Shown here: positions 24,214-33,371 of the stretch, in pieces | Layout of the letters: each line of letters begins with the position of its first letter | Numbering within the stretch: the first letter of the stretch is position 1 | DNA from: Streptomyces sp. WM6378 | GTDB lineage: Bacteria > Actinomycetota > Actinomycetes > Streptomycetales > Streptomycetaceae | Assembly: GCF_001279695.1 (NCBI RefSeq) | Contig: NZ_LGDD01000308.1 | Coordinates: 32,584-96,583 of the forward strand | Length of the DNA: 64,000 bases | Reading direction: 5' to 3' | The notes under the pieces: model-generated | What the model was told of the DNA's origin: nothing | The model's database searches: none | Seen by the model: only the letters and a program-made list of their open reading frames with translations | Translations under genes and position numbers: made by a program

Positions 24214-25913
24214 TTCTCAGCCCCTTCGGCAGGAACAACTGAGGGTTCGGGTTCGGGATCCGGCGCGGTCGGCGCCTGTGGGATGAGCGTGACCGCGAGA
24301 TCGGCCAGCTCCTCGGGAAGCTTCGCGGACTCGCTGCGGCCGAGCCCGGCCATCTCGACGACGGTCACTCCGTCATCGCCTCGGACGGCCCGGACCCAGA
24401 CCCGGCGCCGCTGGATGAACAGCGAGCCGGCGAGGCCGGCGATGGCCCCGATCGCGCCGGTGAGGGCGAGACCGTTGGCCGGCTGGTGGGAGATCTGGAA
24501 GCTCGCCCACTGCTTGATGGGGCCCTTGTCGAAGGTGATCGACCCGGCGCCGTCGGGCAGTTGAAGGGTCTCGCCCGGCAGCAGCAGCTTCTTCAGGATG
24601 TTGCCCTGGGCGTCCTTGAAGGGCTTGATGGAACGGCTGCTGGTGTCCAGCTGGTACACGTTCTTCGGCAGGCCCGAGTTGAGGCCGAGGTCGCCGTGGT
24701 AGGCGCCGATGTTGAGCACCGGGAAGTCGGGCGCGGGGAACTTCGAGAACATCTGGGTCGCGCCGGTGCCCTTGCCGCCGAAGGTCGGCACGAAGAACGC
24801 GGCGAAACCGAGCTGGTCCTTGTTCCCCTTGGCGTCGCGGTAGCCGTCGAGCACCTTGATGGCGCCGCTGGACGTGAGGTTGTTGTCCATCGGCAGCAGC
24901 GGGACCGAGCCCTGGAAGACGACCTTGCCCTGGCCGTCCTTGACGGTGACCGTCGGCGCGTAGCCGTGCGAGAGCAGGTAGACCTTGGAACCGTCGACGA
25001 CGAGCGGCTTGTTGACCTCGACGACCTTCTGCTGCGGCTTGCCGTCGGCGCCCTCGGAGTAGGTGAGGTGCGCCTTGAACTCGCGAGCCGTGCCCAGCTC
25101 GGGCCCGCTGCGCTCGTACGACGCGTCGAACCGGTCAAGCGTGAAGCTGAACGGCGCCAGGTCCTCGGTGTCGAACAGCGAGCCCGACCTGAAGTCGTCG
25201 TACTGGGTGAGCGTGTTGGAGAACCCGTCGCCCTGGACGATCAGCTTGCCGCCCTCGGACTTGAAGAGCTGGCCGGTGGCGAACGCCACCAGGATCACGA
25301 TCAGCGAGACGTGGAAGATCAGGTTGCCGGCCTCGCGCAGATAGCCCTTCTCGGCGGCGACGGCGTCCGAGCTGATCCGGGCGCGGAAGCGACGCTTCTT
25401 GAGCATGGCGAGCGCGGCCTCGCGGACCTGCTCGGGCTCGGCGTCGGTGCGCCAGGTCGTGTACGCGGGCAGCCGGGTCAGGCGGCCGGGCGCGGCCGGC
25501 GGCTGTCCGCGCAGCTGGCCGACGAACTGCCAGGTGCGCGGCACGATGCAGCCGATGAGCGAGACGAACAGCAGGATGTAGATCGCGGAGAACCACACCG
25601 AGCTGTAGACGTGGAAGAGGCCGAGCTTCTCGTAAATCGGCGTGAGGGTGTCGTGCCGCTTCTGGAAGTCGGCGACCTTCATCTCGTCGACGCTGGTCTG
25701 CGGGATCAGCGAGCCGGGGATGGCGCCGAGCGACAGCAGGAAGAGCAGGATCAGCGCGACCCGCATCGAGGTCAGCTGCCGCCAGAACCAGCGGATCCAG
25801 CCGAGGACGCCGATGCCGACGGGGCCGTTGGAGCGTTCCTCGGTGGGGGCGGTGGAGAGCTGTGCCCCGGCCTCGCCGAGGTCGGGCTCCGGAGTCGATT
25901 CGGTCTTGCTCAT
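24210..25913 (-). CDS. resB: Cytochrome c biogenesis protein ResB
   Basis: Encodes 567 residues. Three membrane helices in the first ~240 residues, a large extracytoplasmic domain, and a fourth helix near residue 485 (LALTGAIGAIAGLAGSLFIQ) match ResB. WIRWFWRQLTSMRVALILLF at the first helix is typical. It works with CcsB in heme delivery and ligation. The ATG lies 3 nt after the ccdA stop and the gene ends in a 4-nt overlap with ccsB. Confidence 0.92.
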   Translation of the reverse strand: MSKTESTPEPDLGEAGAQLSTAPTEERSNGPVGIGVLGWIRWFWRQLTSMRVALILLFLLSLGAIPGSLIPQTSVDEMKVADFQKRHDTLTPIYEKLGLFHVYSSVWFSAIYILLFVSLIGCIVPRTWQFVGQLRGQPPAAPGRLTRLPAYTTWRTDAEPEQVREAALAMLKKRRFRARISSDAVAAEKGYLREAGNLIFHVSLIVILVAFATGQLFKSEGGKLIVQGDGFSNTLTQYDDFRSGSLFDTEDLAPFSFTLDRFDASYERSGPELGTAREFKAHLTYSEGADGKPQQKVVEVNKPLVVDGSKVYLLSHGYAPTVTVKDGQGKVVFQGSVPLLPMDNNLTSSGAIKVLDGYRDAKGNKDQLGFAAFFVPTFGGKGTGATQMFSKFPAPDFPVLNIGAYHGDLGLNSGLPKNVYQLDTSSRSIKPFKDAQGNILKKLLLPGETLQLPDGAGSITFDKGPIKQWASFQISHQPANGLALTGAIGAIAGLAGSLFIQRRRVWVRAVRGDDGVTVVEMAGLGRSESAKLPEELADLAVTLIPQAPTAPDPEPEPSVVPAEGAEK

Positions 25914-25916
25914 GCG

Positions 25917-26681
25917 TCAGACACCCACCTGAAAGCCTTGGGACCAGCCCTGTACCTGCTGGACGAGCTCCGCCCAAGCCCCGGTCAGCAGCAGCACACC
26001 GGTCACGATCATCATGCCGCCGCCGATCCGCATCACCCATACGTAGTGCTTCTTGACCCAGCCGAAGGCGCCGAGCGCCTTGCGGAAGGCGACCGCCGCG
26101 AGCACGAACGGCAGCCCGAGGCCGAGACAGTACGCGACCGTCAGTATCGCCCCGCGGCCGGCGCTCGCCTGGTCCATCGCCAGCGCGTTCACCGAGGTGA
26201 GCGTCGGGCCCAGGCACGGCGTCCAGCCGATGCCGAACAGCGCGCCGAGCAGCGGCGCTCCCGCCAGACCCGTCACCGGCCGCTTGTGGACGCGGAATTC
26301 GCGCTGCGTCATCCACGGCATCAGGCCCATGAAGAAGACGCCCATCAGGATCATCAGGACGCCGAGGACCTTGGAGAGCGTGTCGCCGTACTCCTGGAGG
26401 TTCCTGCCGAAGTAGCCGAACAGCGCGCCGCCGGAAACGAAGACCGCGGTGAAGCCGAGCACGAACAGACTTGCGCCCGCGACCATGCGGCCGCGCCGCG
26501 CCTCGGCCAGATCGGTGCCGGTGACTCCGGTGACGTACGAGAGGTAGCCGGGGACCAGCGGCAGTACGCAGGGCGAGAAGAACGAGACGAGGCCGCCGAG
26601 TACGGCGACCGGCAGGGCCACCAGAAGGGCCCCGCTGAAGACCGTCTCATTCATTCCGCCGACGGCGGCCAGTGCCATCAC
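25917..26681 (-). CDS. ccdA: Thiol-disulfide electron carrier CcdA
   Basis: Encodes 254 residues with six or seven membrane helices. The two redox cysteines sit in FFSPCVLPLVPGYLSY and GWTPCLGPTL, as in CcdA/DsbD membrane domains. It carries electrons from cytoplasmic thioredoxin to ResA to keep apocytochrome cysteines reduced. The GTG at 26681 has GGAG about 10 nt upstream inside the resA end; an ATG follows as the next codon. The start is 4 nt after the resA stop. Confidence 0.92.
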   Translation of the reverse strand: MMALAAVGGMNETVFSGALLVALPVAVLGGLVSFFSPCVLPLVPGYLSYVTGVTGTDLAEARRGRMVAGASLFVLGFTAVFVSGGALFGYFGRNLQEYGDTLSKVLGVLMILMGVFFMGLMPWMTQREFRVHKRPVTGLAGAPLLGALFGIGWTPCLGPTLTSVNALAMDQASAGRGAILTVAYCLGLGLPFVLAAVAFRKALGAFGWVKKHYVWVMRIGGGMMIVTGVLLLTGAWAELVQQVQGWSQGFQVGV

Positions 26682-26685
26682 GCGA

Positions 26686-27294
26686 TCACTTCTCCGCGAT
26701 CAGCGGGTCGATCATCTGGTGCAGCTTTGTGTCGTCGAGCGCCATCAGGGCGCGTGCGGCGATCTTTCCGTTCCGGTCGAGAACGATCGTCGACGGAATG
26801 GCCTGCGGATTCAGGCTGCCCTTCGGGAAACGCAGAATGAGCTTGCCGATCGGGTCGTACAGGCTCGAATAGTCGACCCCGAATTCCTTCTCGAACTGCT
26901 GCGCCGGGCCCTTGTCGGTGTCGCGGGTATTGATCCCGACGAACTCGACGCCCTTGGCCTTCGTCTCCTTGGAGACCTTGGCCAGATACGGCGCCTCGGC
27001 ACGGCAGGGCGCACACCACGAGCCCCACACATTCAGCACGACGATCTTGCCCTTGAGGGAGGCGACGTCGAGCTGTTTGCCGTCGACGGTCTCACCGGAG
27101 AGCTCCGGGGCGTTCTGGCGGTCGCCCTTGGCGACGGTGGCGATGCCGCCGGTACCGGTGACGAACTTGGTGTCACCGGAACCACCGGACGTACCACCGG
27201 AACCGCAGGCCGTCAGGGTCAGCGCACCGGCGGCCGCGGCAGCCGCGGCCAGCGTCAGGGTGCGACGGCGTCGGAAGGCAGGACTCACGGACAT
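26686..27294 (-). CDS. resA: ResA/TlpA-type thioredoxin lipoprotein
   Basis: Encodes 202 residues. A lipoprotein signal ends in LTLTAC with Cys30 as the lipid site. The thioredoxin domain has the active site WCAPC (Cys94 and Cys97) after VVLNVWG. It should reduce the CxxCH cysteines of apocytochromes c outside the membrane, fed by CcdA. The ATG at 27294 is chosen by the signal peptide; no ribosome site precedes it. First gene of the cytochrome c maturation operon. Confidence 0.92.
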   Translation of the reverse strand: MSVSPAFRRRRTLTLAAAAAAAGALTLTACGSGGTSGGSGDTKFVTGTGGIATVAKGDRQNAPELSGETVDGKQLDVASLKGKIVVLNVWGSWCAPCRAEAPYLAKVSKETKAKGVEFVGINTRDTDKGPAQQFEKEFGVDYSSLYDPIGKLILRFPKGSLNPQAIPSTIVLDRNGKIAARALMALDDTKLHQMIDPLIAEK

Positions 27295-27371
27295 GTGAAA
27301 AGTTTCGCATGGCGGTTCCGGGGATCTTCCGCGCCCCCCTGAGTGCCCGTAAAGCCCCTTGTCAGGAAGGC

Positions 27372-28634
27372 TTAAACGGTCTTCATGAACGCGTTCCAGC
27401 CACCGGCGGGGGCCTCTCCCACGTTGAGCGTACGGAGCTTGGCGAGCACCTTCGGGTCCTGGACGTCGAGCCAGTCGACGTACTGCTTGAAGGAGACGAG
27501 CCTCACATCCTTCTTCTCGTCCCGCTGCGCCACGATGCCCTTGAAGGCCTCTTCGACGGCGTCCATGTAGATGCCGCCGTTCCACTGCTCGAAGTGGTTT
27601 CCGATGTAGAACGGCGCGCGATTTGTTTCATAGGCGCGCTTGAATCCGGCGAGATACGCCTCGGTGGCCTGCTTGCGCCAGCCGGGATAGTTGGCCGGCG
27701 GCGCCTTGGTCGAATTCTTCGACTGGTTGGCGAGGATGTTGTAGTCCATCGACAGGACCTGGAACGAATGCCCGGGGAAGGGTATTTGCTGGAGCGGCAG
27801 GTCCCACAGGCCGTGCCGCTTGACCGGCCACACCTGGGTGCCGCCGGGCGAGGAGGCGTCGTAGCGCCAGCCCAGCTTCTGTGCGGTGGGCAGCAGGTTG
27901 TCCTGGCCGAGCAGGCAGGGCGTGCGGCCGCCGGTGAGCTCGCGCTTGTAGTCGAACGGCAGCGGGTCCTCGTCCGTCCAGCCGGTGTTGGTCTTCCACT
28001 TGGTGACGAAGTCGATCGCCTGGTCTATCTCGCTCTGCCACTGGGCCGCGGTCCAGTGCTCCACGGTGCCGCGTCCGGAGCAGAAGTGGCCGTTGAAGTG
28101 GGTGCCTATCTCATGGCCGTCGGTCCACGCCTGGCGGACGTACTTCAGCGTCTCCTTGATGTGCGGGTCGGAGAGGTAGCCGATGTCGGAGGCGCCGACC
28201 GGGTTGTTCGGCGGCTGGTAGAGCCGCTTCTTGGCCTCGGGCAGCAGGTAGAGGCCGGAGAGGAAGAACGTCATGCCCGCGCCGTGGTCCTTGGCGAGCT
28301 GGAGGAAGCGCGGGAAGAGGCCGTTGCCGACCTCGCCGGCGCCGTCCCACGAGAAGATGACGAACTGGGGCGGGGTCTGGCCGGGTTCGAGCGGGACGGG
28401 CTTGTCGGGCTGGTGCGGCTGCTTGCCGGTGTCCGAAGTGGAACCGTCACCTATCAGTTTCGCGTCGGCCTTCTTGGCGGCCGCGTCGTCGCCGCCCTTG
28501 CCGCTCGATCCGCTACCGCCCGAAGTGCCGCAGCCGGTGAGCCCAGCCGCAGCCGCGGCCCCCAGACCCAGTCCCAGCATGCCCCTTCGGCTGAAGTTCC
28601 GGCCGATCTCCCGCATAAGCCCGTCCGTTCCCAT
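27372..28634 (-). CDS. Tat-exported polysaccharide deacetylase-like lipoprotein
   Basis: Encodes 420 residues. The N-terminus has a twin-arginine motif (NFSRRGMLGLGLG) followed by the lipobox LTGC (Cys35), so it is a Tat-type lipoprotein. The catalytic domain resembles the NodB/polysaccharide-deacetylase fold: FVIFSWDGAGE contains the motif-1 Asp, and DGHEIGTHFNGHFC the HxxxH metal site. Members deacetylate cell-wall glycans or peptidoglycan. It is 77 bp upstream of resA on the same strand. The start is uncertain between ATGs at 28634 and 28616. Confidence 0.8.
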   Translation of the reverse strand: MGTDGLMREIGRNFSRRGMLGLGLGAAAAAGLTGCGTSGGSGSSGKGGDDAAAKKADAKLIGDGSTSDTGKQPHQPDKPVPLEPGQTPPQFVIFSWDGAGEVGNGLFPRFLQLAKDHGAGMTFFLSGLYLLPEAKKRLYQPPNNPVGASDIGYLSDPHIKETLKYVRQAWTDGHEIGTHFNGHFCSGRGTVEHWTAAQWQSEIDQAIDFVTKWKTNTGWTDEDPLPFDYKRELTGGRTPCLLGQDNLLPTAQKLGWRYDASSPGGTQVWPVKRHGLWDLPLQQIPFPGHSFQVLSMDYNILANQSKNSTKAPPANYPGWRKQATEAYLAGFKRAYETNRAPFYIGNHFEQWNGGIYMDAVEEAFKGIVAQRDEKKDVRLVSFKQYVDWLDVQDPKVLAKLRTLNVGEAPAGGWNAFMKTV

Positions 28635-28783
28635 CGCGTGCACCGTCGTCTCGTCGTCCTCGAAGCCCAAGTACGTCACCGCAGTTGGGCAATCTGTGAG
28701 ATGCCGGGTGAAACAGGGATGGTTCCCCACAGCTCGCACAAATCTTCGTAAACCGTACGAGGTGAGGGGTGCGCGGTGGAAAG

Positions 28784-28860
28784 GCGGGGGGGGGCCGGCC
28801 GGCCGGTCCGGGTTGCCGGCGCGGGCCGGCTGGCCGGCCGGGGGGATCCGGCCGGCCGGA
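28784..28860. repeat. GGCCGG-rich low-complexity block
   Basis: Repeated GGCCGGCCGG units in both orientations, including several GGCCGGCC palindromes, can fold into alternative G/C-rich hairpins. It starts a few bases past the histidine phosphatase stop and probably terminates that operon. Confidence 0.55.
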
Positions 28861-28864
28861 CACG

Positions 28865-29554
28865 TCAGGCGCCGAAGGCCTTCGACTTGCCCTTGACCGG
28901 CTTGGCACCGGCCAGCAGATGCGCCGGTACGAGATCGCGGGCGGGCTCGCTGTAGCCCACGGACACGATCCGGTCGCCCTGATAGGTGAAGCTGGTCAGC
29001 GAGGCCAGCGTGCACTGCCGCTTGCGCGGGTCGTGCCAGAGCCGCCGCTTCTCGACGAAGCTGCGCACGATCCAGATCGGCAGTTGGTGGCTGACGCACA
29101 CCGCCTCGTGCCCCCGAGCCGCATCGCGCGCCGCTTCGAGCGCGCCCATCATCCGTACGACCTGCTCGACGTACGGCTCGCCCCAGGACGGGCGGAACGG
29201 GTTCGTCAGGTGCTTCCAGTTGGCGGGCTTGCGCAGCGCGCCGTCGCCGACCCCGAAGGTCTTGCCCTCGAAGACGTTGCCCGCCTCGATGAGCCGCGGG
29301 TCGGTGGCGAGGTCCAGGCCGTGCGTCTTGGCGATCGGGCTCGCCGTCTCCTGGGCGCGCTCCAGGGGGGAGGCGACGACATGGGTGATGTCGCGGCCCG
29401 CCAGGTGCTCGGCGACCCGGTCGGCCATCTGCCGGCCGAGGTCGGACAGGTGGTAGCCGGAGCGGCGCCCGTAGAGCACCCCGTCCGGGTTGTGCACCTC
29501 GCCGTGGCGCATCAGGTGCACGACGGTGAGGTCGCTGTTGCCGGTCTCGCTCAT
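28865..29554 (-). CDS. Histidine phosphatase superfamily protein
   Basis: Encodes 229 residues. The phosphohistidine motif [12 protein letters not shown] lies at about residues 11-22, followed by [11 protein letters not shown] and a second catalytic His in [10 protein letters not shown]. This is the phosphoglycerate-mutase-like (branch 1) fold. Its ATG overlaps the hemL stop (ATGA, 29551-29554), so it is co-translated with heme synthesis, but its substrate is not known. Confidence 0.9.
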   Translation of the reverse strand: MSETGNSDLTVVHLMRHGEVHNPDGVLYGRRSGYHLSDLGRQMADRVAEHLAGRDITHVVASPLERAQETASPIAKTHGLDLATDPRLIEAGNVFEGKTFGVGDGALRKPANWKHLTNPFRPSWGEPYVEQVVRMMGALEAARDAARGHEAVCVSHQLPIWIVRSFVEKRRLWHDPRKRQCTLASLTSFTYQGDRIVSVGYSEPARDLVPAHLLAGAKPVKGKSKAFGA

Positions 29555-30873
29555 GCGGTGGCCTCCGCTGCGGCACGGGCGGCGGCGGGCAGCGCGGCCG
29601 CGATGCGCTCGATCGCTCGCTCGTCGTGGGCGGTCGACACGAACCAGGACTCGAACGCCGAGGGCGGCAGGTAGACGCCCTGCGACAGCATCGAGTGGAA
29701 GAACCCGTTGAAGCGGAACGCTTCCTGCTTCTTCGCGTCGTCGTAGTCGCGGACCTCGTCGGCCGTGAAGAAGACCGAGAACATGTTGCTCGCGGTCTGC
29801 AGCCGGTGGGCCACGCCCTCCTTGCTGAGCGCGCCGGTCACCAGCGCCTGGATCTCGCGGGAGACGGCGTCGACCTTGGCGTACGCGGCGTCGTCGAGCA
29901 GCCGCAGCTGGGCCAGGCCGGCGGCGGTCGCGATCGGGTTCCCGGAGAGCGTGCCCGCCTGGTAGACGGGGCCGGCCGGGGCGAGGTGCCCCATGACGTC
30001 GGCGCGGCCGCCGAACGCCGCGGCCGGGAAGCCGCCGCCCATGACCTTGCCGAACGTCATGAGGTCCGGCACTACGCCGTCGACTCCGAACCAGCCCGCC
30101 TTGGACGTACGGAACCCGGTCATCACCTCGTCGGAGATGTACAGCGCGCCGTTCTTGGCGCAGGCCGCCTTCAGGCCCGCGTTGAAGCCGTCCGCCGGCG
30201 GGACGACACCCATGTTGCCGGGCGAGGCCTCGGTGATCACACAGGCGATCTCGCCCGGGTTGGCGTGGAACGCCGCGTGCACAGCGTCAAGATCGTTGTA
30301 CGGCAGCACGATCGTGTCACCGGCCTGCGCGCCGGTCACCCCGGGGGTGTCGGGGAGGCCGAACGTGGCGACCCCGGAACCGGCGGCGGCCAGCAGCGCG
30401 TCCACATGGCCGTGGTAGCAGCCGGCGAACTTGATGACCTTGGCCCGGCCGGTGAAGCCGCGCGCCAGGCGGATCGCGGACATGGTCGCCTCGGTGCCGG
30501 AGGACACCAGGCGGACCTGCTCGACCGGCTCGATCCGGGCCACGATCTCCTCGGCGAGCGCGACCTCGCCCTCGCCGGGCGTGCCGAAGGAGGTGCCACG
30601 GGCGACGGCCTCCTGCACGGCGGCGATGACCTCGGGGTGCGCGTGCCCGAGGATCATCGGGCCCCACGAGCACACCAGGTCGACGTACTCGCGGCCGTCG
30701 GCGTCGGTCAGGTACGGACCCGCACCGGACACCATGAACCGGGGCGTACCGCCCACGGCCCGGAAGGCACGGACGGGGGAGTTCACGCCGCCGGGCGTCA
30801 CGGCGGACGCGCGGTCGAAGAGGTTCTGCGAAACTGGGGCGTCGTATTCGTACGGATAGCTCACACACGCCAT
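29551..30873 (-). CDS. hemL: Glutamate-1-semialdehyde 2,1-aminomutase
   Basis: Encodes 440 residues, the normal family length. It has the class-III aminotransferase fold with the PLP-lysine in [17 protein letters not shown] and the opening [19 protein letters not shown] typical of HemL. It converts glutamate-1-semialdehyde to 5-aminolevulinate in the C5 heme pathway. Downstream on the same strand are a phosphatase (overlapping) and the cytochrome c maturation genes, a sensible link of heme supply and use. The ATG at 30873 lacks a ribosome site; GTG at 30864 is an alternative. Confidence 0.95.
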   Translation of the reverse strand: MACVSYPYEYDAPVSQNLFDRASAVTPGGVNSPVRAFRAVGGTPRFMVSGAGPYLTDADGREYVDLVCSWGPMILGHAHPEVIAAVQEAVARGTSFGTPGEGEVALAEEIVARIEPVEQVRLVSSGTEATMSAIRLARGFTGRAKVIKFAGCYHGHVDALLAAAGSGVATFGLPDTPGVTGAQAGDTIVLPYNDLDAVHAAFHANPGEIACVITEASPGNMGVVPPADGFNAGLKAACAKNGALYISDEVMTGFRTSKAGWFGVDGVVPDLMTFGKVMGGGFPAAAFGGRADVMGHLAPAGPVYQAGTLSGNPIATAAGLAQLRLLDDAAYAKVDAVSREIQALVTGALSKEGVAHRLQTASNMFSVFFTADEVRDYDDAKKQEAFRFNGFFHSMLSQGVYLPPSAFESWFVSTAHDERAIERIAAALPAAARAAAEATA

Positions 30874-30943
30874 GGTGGCAGAGGGCCGGGCGATCTTGCG
30901 GACTGGTGTTTCACCGCACCCGCGCGGGGGAGGTCAATGACAC

Positions 30944-30989
30944 GATGATCCGCAGATGATCGAGTTGCATCGGCGGATGATCGGGTTGC
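30944..30989. promoter_or_regulatory. Phased GATGATC direct repeats
   Basis: GATGATC occurs at 30944, 30955 and 30976; the last two extend to GATGATCGAGTTGC and GATGATCGGGTTGC, 21 bp apart. Spacings of 11 and 21 bp place them on one face of the helix, as for a multimeric regulator. They lie between hemL and the divergent 31058 gene. Confidence 0.45.
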
Positions 30990-31008
30990 GCGGTGGGGGC
31001 CGTGCCAT

Positions 31009-31039
31009 CTACAAAGCAGTCGGGCTACAAGCAGTCGGG
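31009..31039 (+). repeat. Tandem 15/16-bp duplication
   Basis: CTACAAAGCAGTCGGG (31009-31024) is followed at once by CTACAAGCAGTCGGG (31025-31039), one A shorter. It lies just upstream of the ribosome site of the small gene. Confidence 0.6.
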
Positions 31040-31057
31040 TGAAGGATATGCATCGCG

Positions 31058-31204
31058 GTGGCGGACTGGGCGAAGGGACCGATGACCGGGGTCCCGAGCG
31101 CGCCCACCGTCGGGGACGGCACCGGCGACGCGACGCCCAGGACCGGATCGACCGGGTCGGGGACGGCGCAGGGGCGGGGAACGGAAGTGGCCGTGTGGGG
31201 GTGA
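31058..31204 (+). CDS. Small protein coupled to the 31201 gene
   Basis: A 48-residue frame starting with GTG, preceded by AAGGA about 11 nt upstream. It begins VADWAKGPMTGVPSAPTVGD and is rich in Gly, Thr and Pro, likely disordered. Third codon positions are nearly all G/C, unlike the overlapping alternative frame, whose product would be Arg/His-rich. The stop overlaps the next start (GTGA), so the pair is translationally coupled. No family is recognised. Confidence 0.55.
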   Translation: MADWAKGPMTGVPSAPTVGDGTGDATPRTGSTGSGTAQGRGTEVAVWG

Positions 31205-31632
31205 CCTACAAGTACTTCGGTGCCCCGGACGGCGCGACCGCTGCCCGGGTGCCCGTGACCATGCGCCCCGAGGAGCTCGGCGGTGACGAGCTGGGCATGG
31301 GCGGCATGTTCACCAAGATCAAGCCGGAGACGATGGCCGCGATGGTCCTCACCGGCATCCAGGGCATACCGCTGCACAAGGTCCCGCCCCTGGAACTCGT
31401 CGTCCTCCACCCCGACTACGCGGTGGTGAAGCTCCCCATGACGGTCGTCGACCCGCTGCGCGGCGTCGGCGAGGAGTCGGTCGGCGCTGCCGCCTTCATC
31501 TGGTCCACCGTCCCGGACCGCGGCGGCCCGCGCGACGCCTTCAACGTCTACCAACTCCTGCACGAATGGCAGGACTTCTCGCATCGGTTGCATGAGGCGG
31601 GGCATCAGCCCTACTGCCTGGTCTGGCCCTGA
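31201..31632 (+). CDS. Conserved hypothetical protein
   Basis: Encodes 143 residues starting VTYKYFGAPDGATAARVPVT. There is no signal peptide, membrane segment or catalytic motif that I recognise. It contains GGMFTKIKPETMAAMVLTG and ends with an aromatic-rich tail (LHEWQDFSHRLHEAGHQPY). The sequence looks like a cytoplasmic protein conserved among streptomycetes, from recall only. I choose GTG 31201 because it overlaps the stop of the preceding small gene; the frame extends to 31039 but that extension has poor coding statistics. Confidence 0.65.
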   Translation: MTYKYFGAPDGATAARVPVTMRPEELGGDELGMGGMFTKIKPETMAAMVLTGIQGIPLHKVPPLELVVLHPDYAVVKLPMTVVDPLRGVGEESVGAAAFIWSTVPDRGGPRDAFNVYQLLHEWQDFSHRLHEAGHQPYCLVWP

Positions 31633-31655
31633 GCCCCTGACCGCCCGTCCGGGGG

Positions 31656-31672
31656 CGCCCGCCACGCGGGCG
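31656..31672 (+). terminator. Hairpin after the 31201 gene
   Basis: CGCCCGC-CAC-GCGGGCG is a perfect 7-bp stem 23 nt after the stop codon. Confidence 0.55.
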
Positions 31673-31699
31673 GGGAACCGCGGCGGGCGGGGAACCGCG
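31666..31699 (+). repeat. Perfect 17-bp tandem repeat
   Basis: GCGGGCGGGGAACCGCG occurs twice without a gap (31666-31682 and 31683-31699). The first copy overlaps the terminator arm. Confidence 0.6.
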
Positions 31700-31873
31700 G
31701 GTGGGGGAACAAGGCCCTGCGGGCCGCGGACTTGTGACCGGGGGCGGCGGGGCGTAGGGCCCGGCCGGGTGCGGCGATCAGCTTGGACCTTCATCCATTT
31801 GGCTCTGCAGCTGCGGCGTATGTTCCGCCGGACCCTTTGTATATGCGGCGTGAAGCCGCCTATCTTGTCGCAC

Positions 31874-32269
31874 ATGCAGTCCTACACCATCGGCCAGGCA
31901 GCGCGTCTGCTCGGCGTCAGCCCCGACACCGTGCGCCGCTGGGCCGACGGCGGCCGCGTCACGACCCATCGCGACGAAGGCGGCCGCCGACTCATCGACG
32001 GGCGGGATCTGGCCGCCTTCTCCATCGAAGTCGGCCAGTCCTCCAACGGCGAGGAAGAGGTGCCCTACACCTCTGTCCGCAACGCCTTCCCCGGCATCGT
32101 CACCGCCGTCAAGATCGGTGATGTCGCCGCCCAGGTCGAGATCCAGGCCGGTCCGCACCGGCTGGTCTCCCTCCTGACCCGGGAGGCCGTCGAAGAGCTG
32201 GGCCTTGAGGTGGGCATGCAGGCCACCGCGCGGGTGAAGTCCACCAGCGTGCACATCGACCGCACCTAG
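31874..32269 (+). CDS. Molybdate-responsive HTH-TOBE regulator
   Basis: Encodes 131 residues: a MerR/excisionase-type helix-turn-helix ([20 protein letters not shown], then RRWADGGRV) joined to a Mop/TOBE oxyanion-binding domain ([20 protein letters not shown] to the end). TOBE binds molybdate or tungstate. Just downstream are modA and modBC, so it is the likely molybdate sensor of the locus, replacing classical ModE. A TATCTT -10 box ends 7 nt before the ATG, suggesting a leaderless mRNA. Confidence 0.88.
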   Translation: MQSYTIGQAARLLGVSPDTVRRWADGGRVTTHRDEGGRRLIDGRDLAAFSIEVGQSSNGEEEVPYTSVRNAFPGIVTAVKIGDVAAQVEIQAGPHRLVSLLTREAVEELGLEVGMQATARVKSTSVHIDRT

Positions 32270-32432
32270 GTCGAAAACCGGCCACTCACGAACGTCCCCC
32301 CCGGCGTCGCCCTTCCTCACTCCTCGTTCCTCGCAGGGACGTCCGACAAAAGGACCTCCACCAAGGACGGCAAGCAGGGGAAGCCCTCACCTCCCGGCGC
32401 GGCTCGACAAGCATCCGAAGGAGCACCACCCC

Positions 32433-33260
32433 ATGTCTGTCATGGCTCTCAGCACCAAGCGCCGCCGCGCCGCCGCGGCCGTCGTCTCAGCCGCCCTGCT
32501 CATCCCGCTGGCCGCCGCGTGCAGCAGTAGCAGCAAGGACAGCGGAAGCGACAAGTCCGCCTCCCCGTCCGGGAGTTCCAGCTCCGAGCCGAAGGCGGCG
32601 CAGCTGACCGTCCTCGCGGCGTCCTCGCTCACCGACGTCTTCAAGGCGGCGGGCGCGGCCTACGAGAAGGAGCACCCGGGCACCCACGTGAAGTTCTCCT
32701 TCGCCGGTTCACAGGAGCTCGCCGCCCAGGTGAAGCAGGGCGCCCCCGCCGACGCCCTGGTGACCGCCGACACCAAGACCATGGACGGCCTGAAGGCCGA
32801 CGTGAACGACTCGTCGATCATCGCCAAGAACCGCCTGGTCATCGCGACCGGCAAGGGCAACCCGAAGAAGGTCGAAGGCCTCAAGAACCTGTCCGAACCC
32901 AACCTGAAGGTCGTCCTCGCGGCCCCCGAGGTGCCGGTCGGCCGCTACAGCAAGCAGGTCCTCGACGCCCAGAAGATCACGGTCAAGCCGGTCTCCCAGG
33001 AGCCGAACGTCCGCGCCGTGCTCAGCAAGGTCGAGCTGGGCGAGGCCGACGCGGGCATCGTCTACAAGACCGACGCCGCCTCCGCGAAGGGCAAGGTCGA
33101 CACGGTCGACATCCCGGACGCACAGAACGCCGTCGCCCAGTACCCGGCCGCCACCCTCAAGACATCGAAGAACGCCGACGCCGCCGCGGCCTTCGTGAAG
33201 TGGCTGTCCACCCCCGAGGCCCAGAAGATCCTCCAGAACGCCGGCTTCCAGCAGCCGTAA
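32433..33260 (+). CDS. modA: Molybdate ABC transporter substrate-binding lipoprotein
   Basis: Encodes 275 residues. The lipoprotein signal ends LAAAC (Cys30), followed by a Ser-rich linker. The periplasmic-binding-protein domain opens [13 protein letters not shown], with the Ser residues that coordinate molybdate, and has [20 protein letters not shown] and [14 protein letters not shown] as in ModA. AAGGAG lies 10 nt before the start. It captures molybdate or tungstate for the ModBC permease encoded downstream. Confidence 0.93.
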   Translation: MSVMALSTKRRRAAAAVVSAALLIPLAAACSSSSKDSGSDKSASPSGSSSSEPKAAQLTVLAASSLTDVFKAAGAAYEKEHPGTHVKFSFAGSQELAAQVKQGAPADALVTADTKTMDGLKADVNDSSIIAKNRLVIATGKGNPKKVEGLKNLSEPNLKVVLAAPEVPVGRYSKQVLDAQKITVKPVSQEPNVRAVLSKVELGEADAGIVYKTDAASAKGKVDTVDIPDAQNAVAQYPAATLKTSKNADAAAAFVKWLSTPEAQKILQNAGFQQP

Positions 33261-33307
33261 CCCCTGCGCCTGGCCTGTCCGTAACCACTCCAACTCCCTT
33301 CTCCCTT

Positions 33308-33346
33308 GCGGGGTCTGCCCGTTCACACCGGGCGGGCAGACCCCGC
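33308..33346 (+). terminator. Intercistronic hairpin between modA and modBC
   Basis: GCGGGGTCTGCCCG (33308-33321) and CGGGCAGACCCCGC (33333-33346) form a perfect 14-bp stem. As a partial terminator or 3'-end stabiliser it would raise ModA over the membrane components. Confidence 0.75.
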
Positions 33347-33371
33347 GCCATCAGGACACCGGGGACCTCCC

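Noticed and set aside
28784..28860. Considered as a CRISPR or structured RNA element
   Set aside because: The GGCCGG units have no repeat-spacer regularity; a G/C-rich terminator region is the simpler reading.
31039..31200. Extension of the 31201 protein to an upstream GTG
   Set aside because: The added residues are Arg/His/Gly-rich, and the third-position bias supports the other frame.
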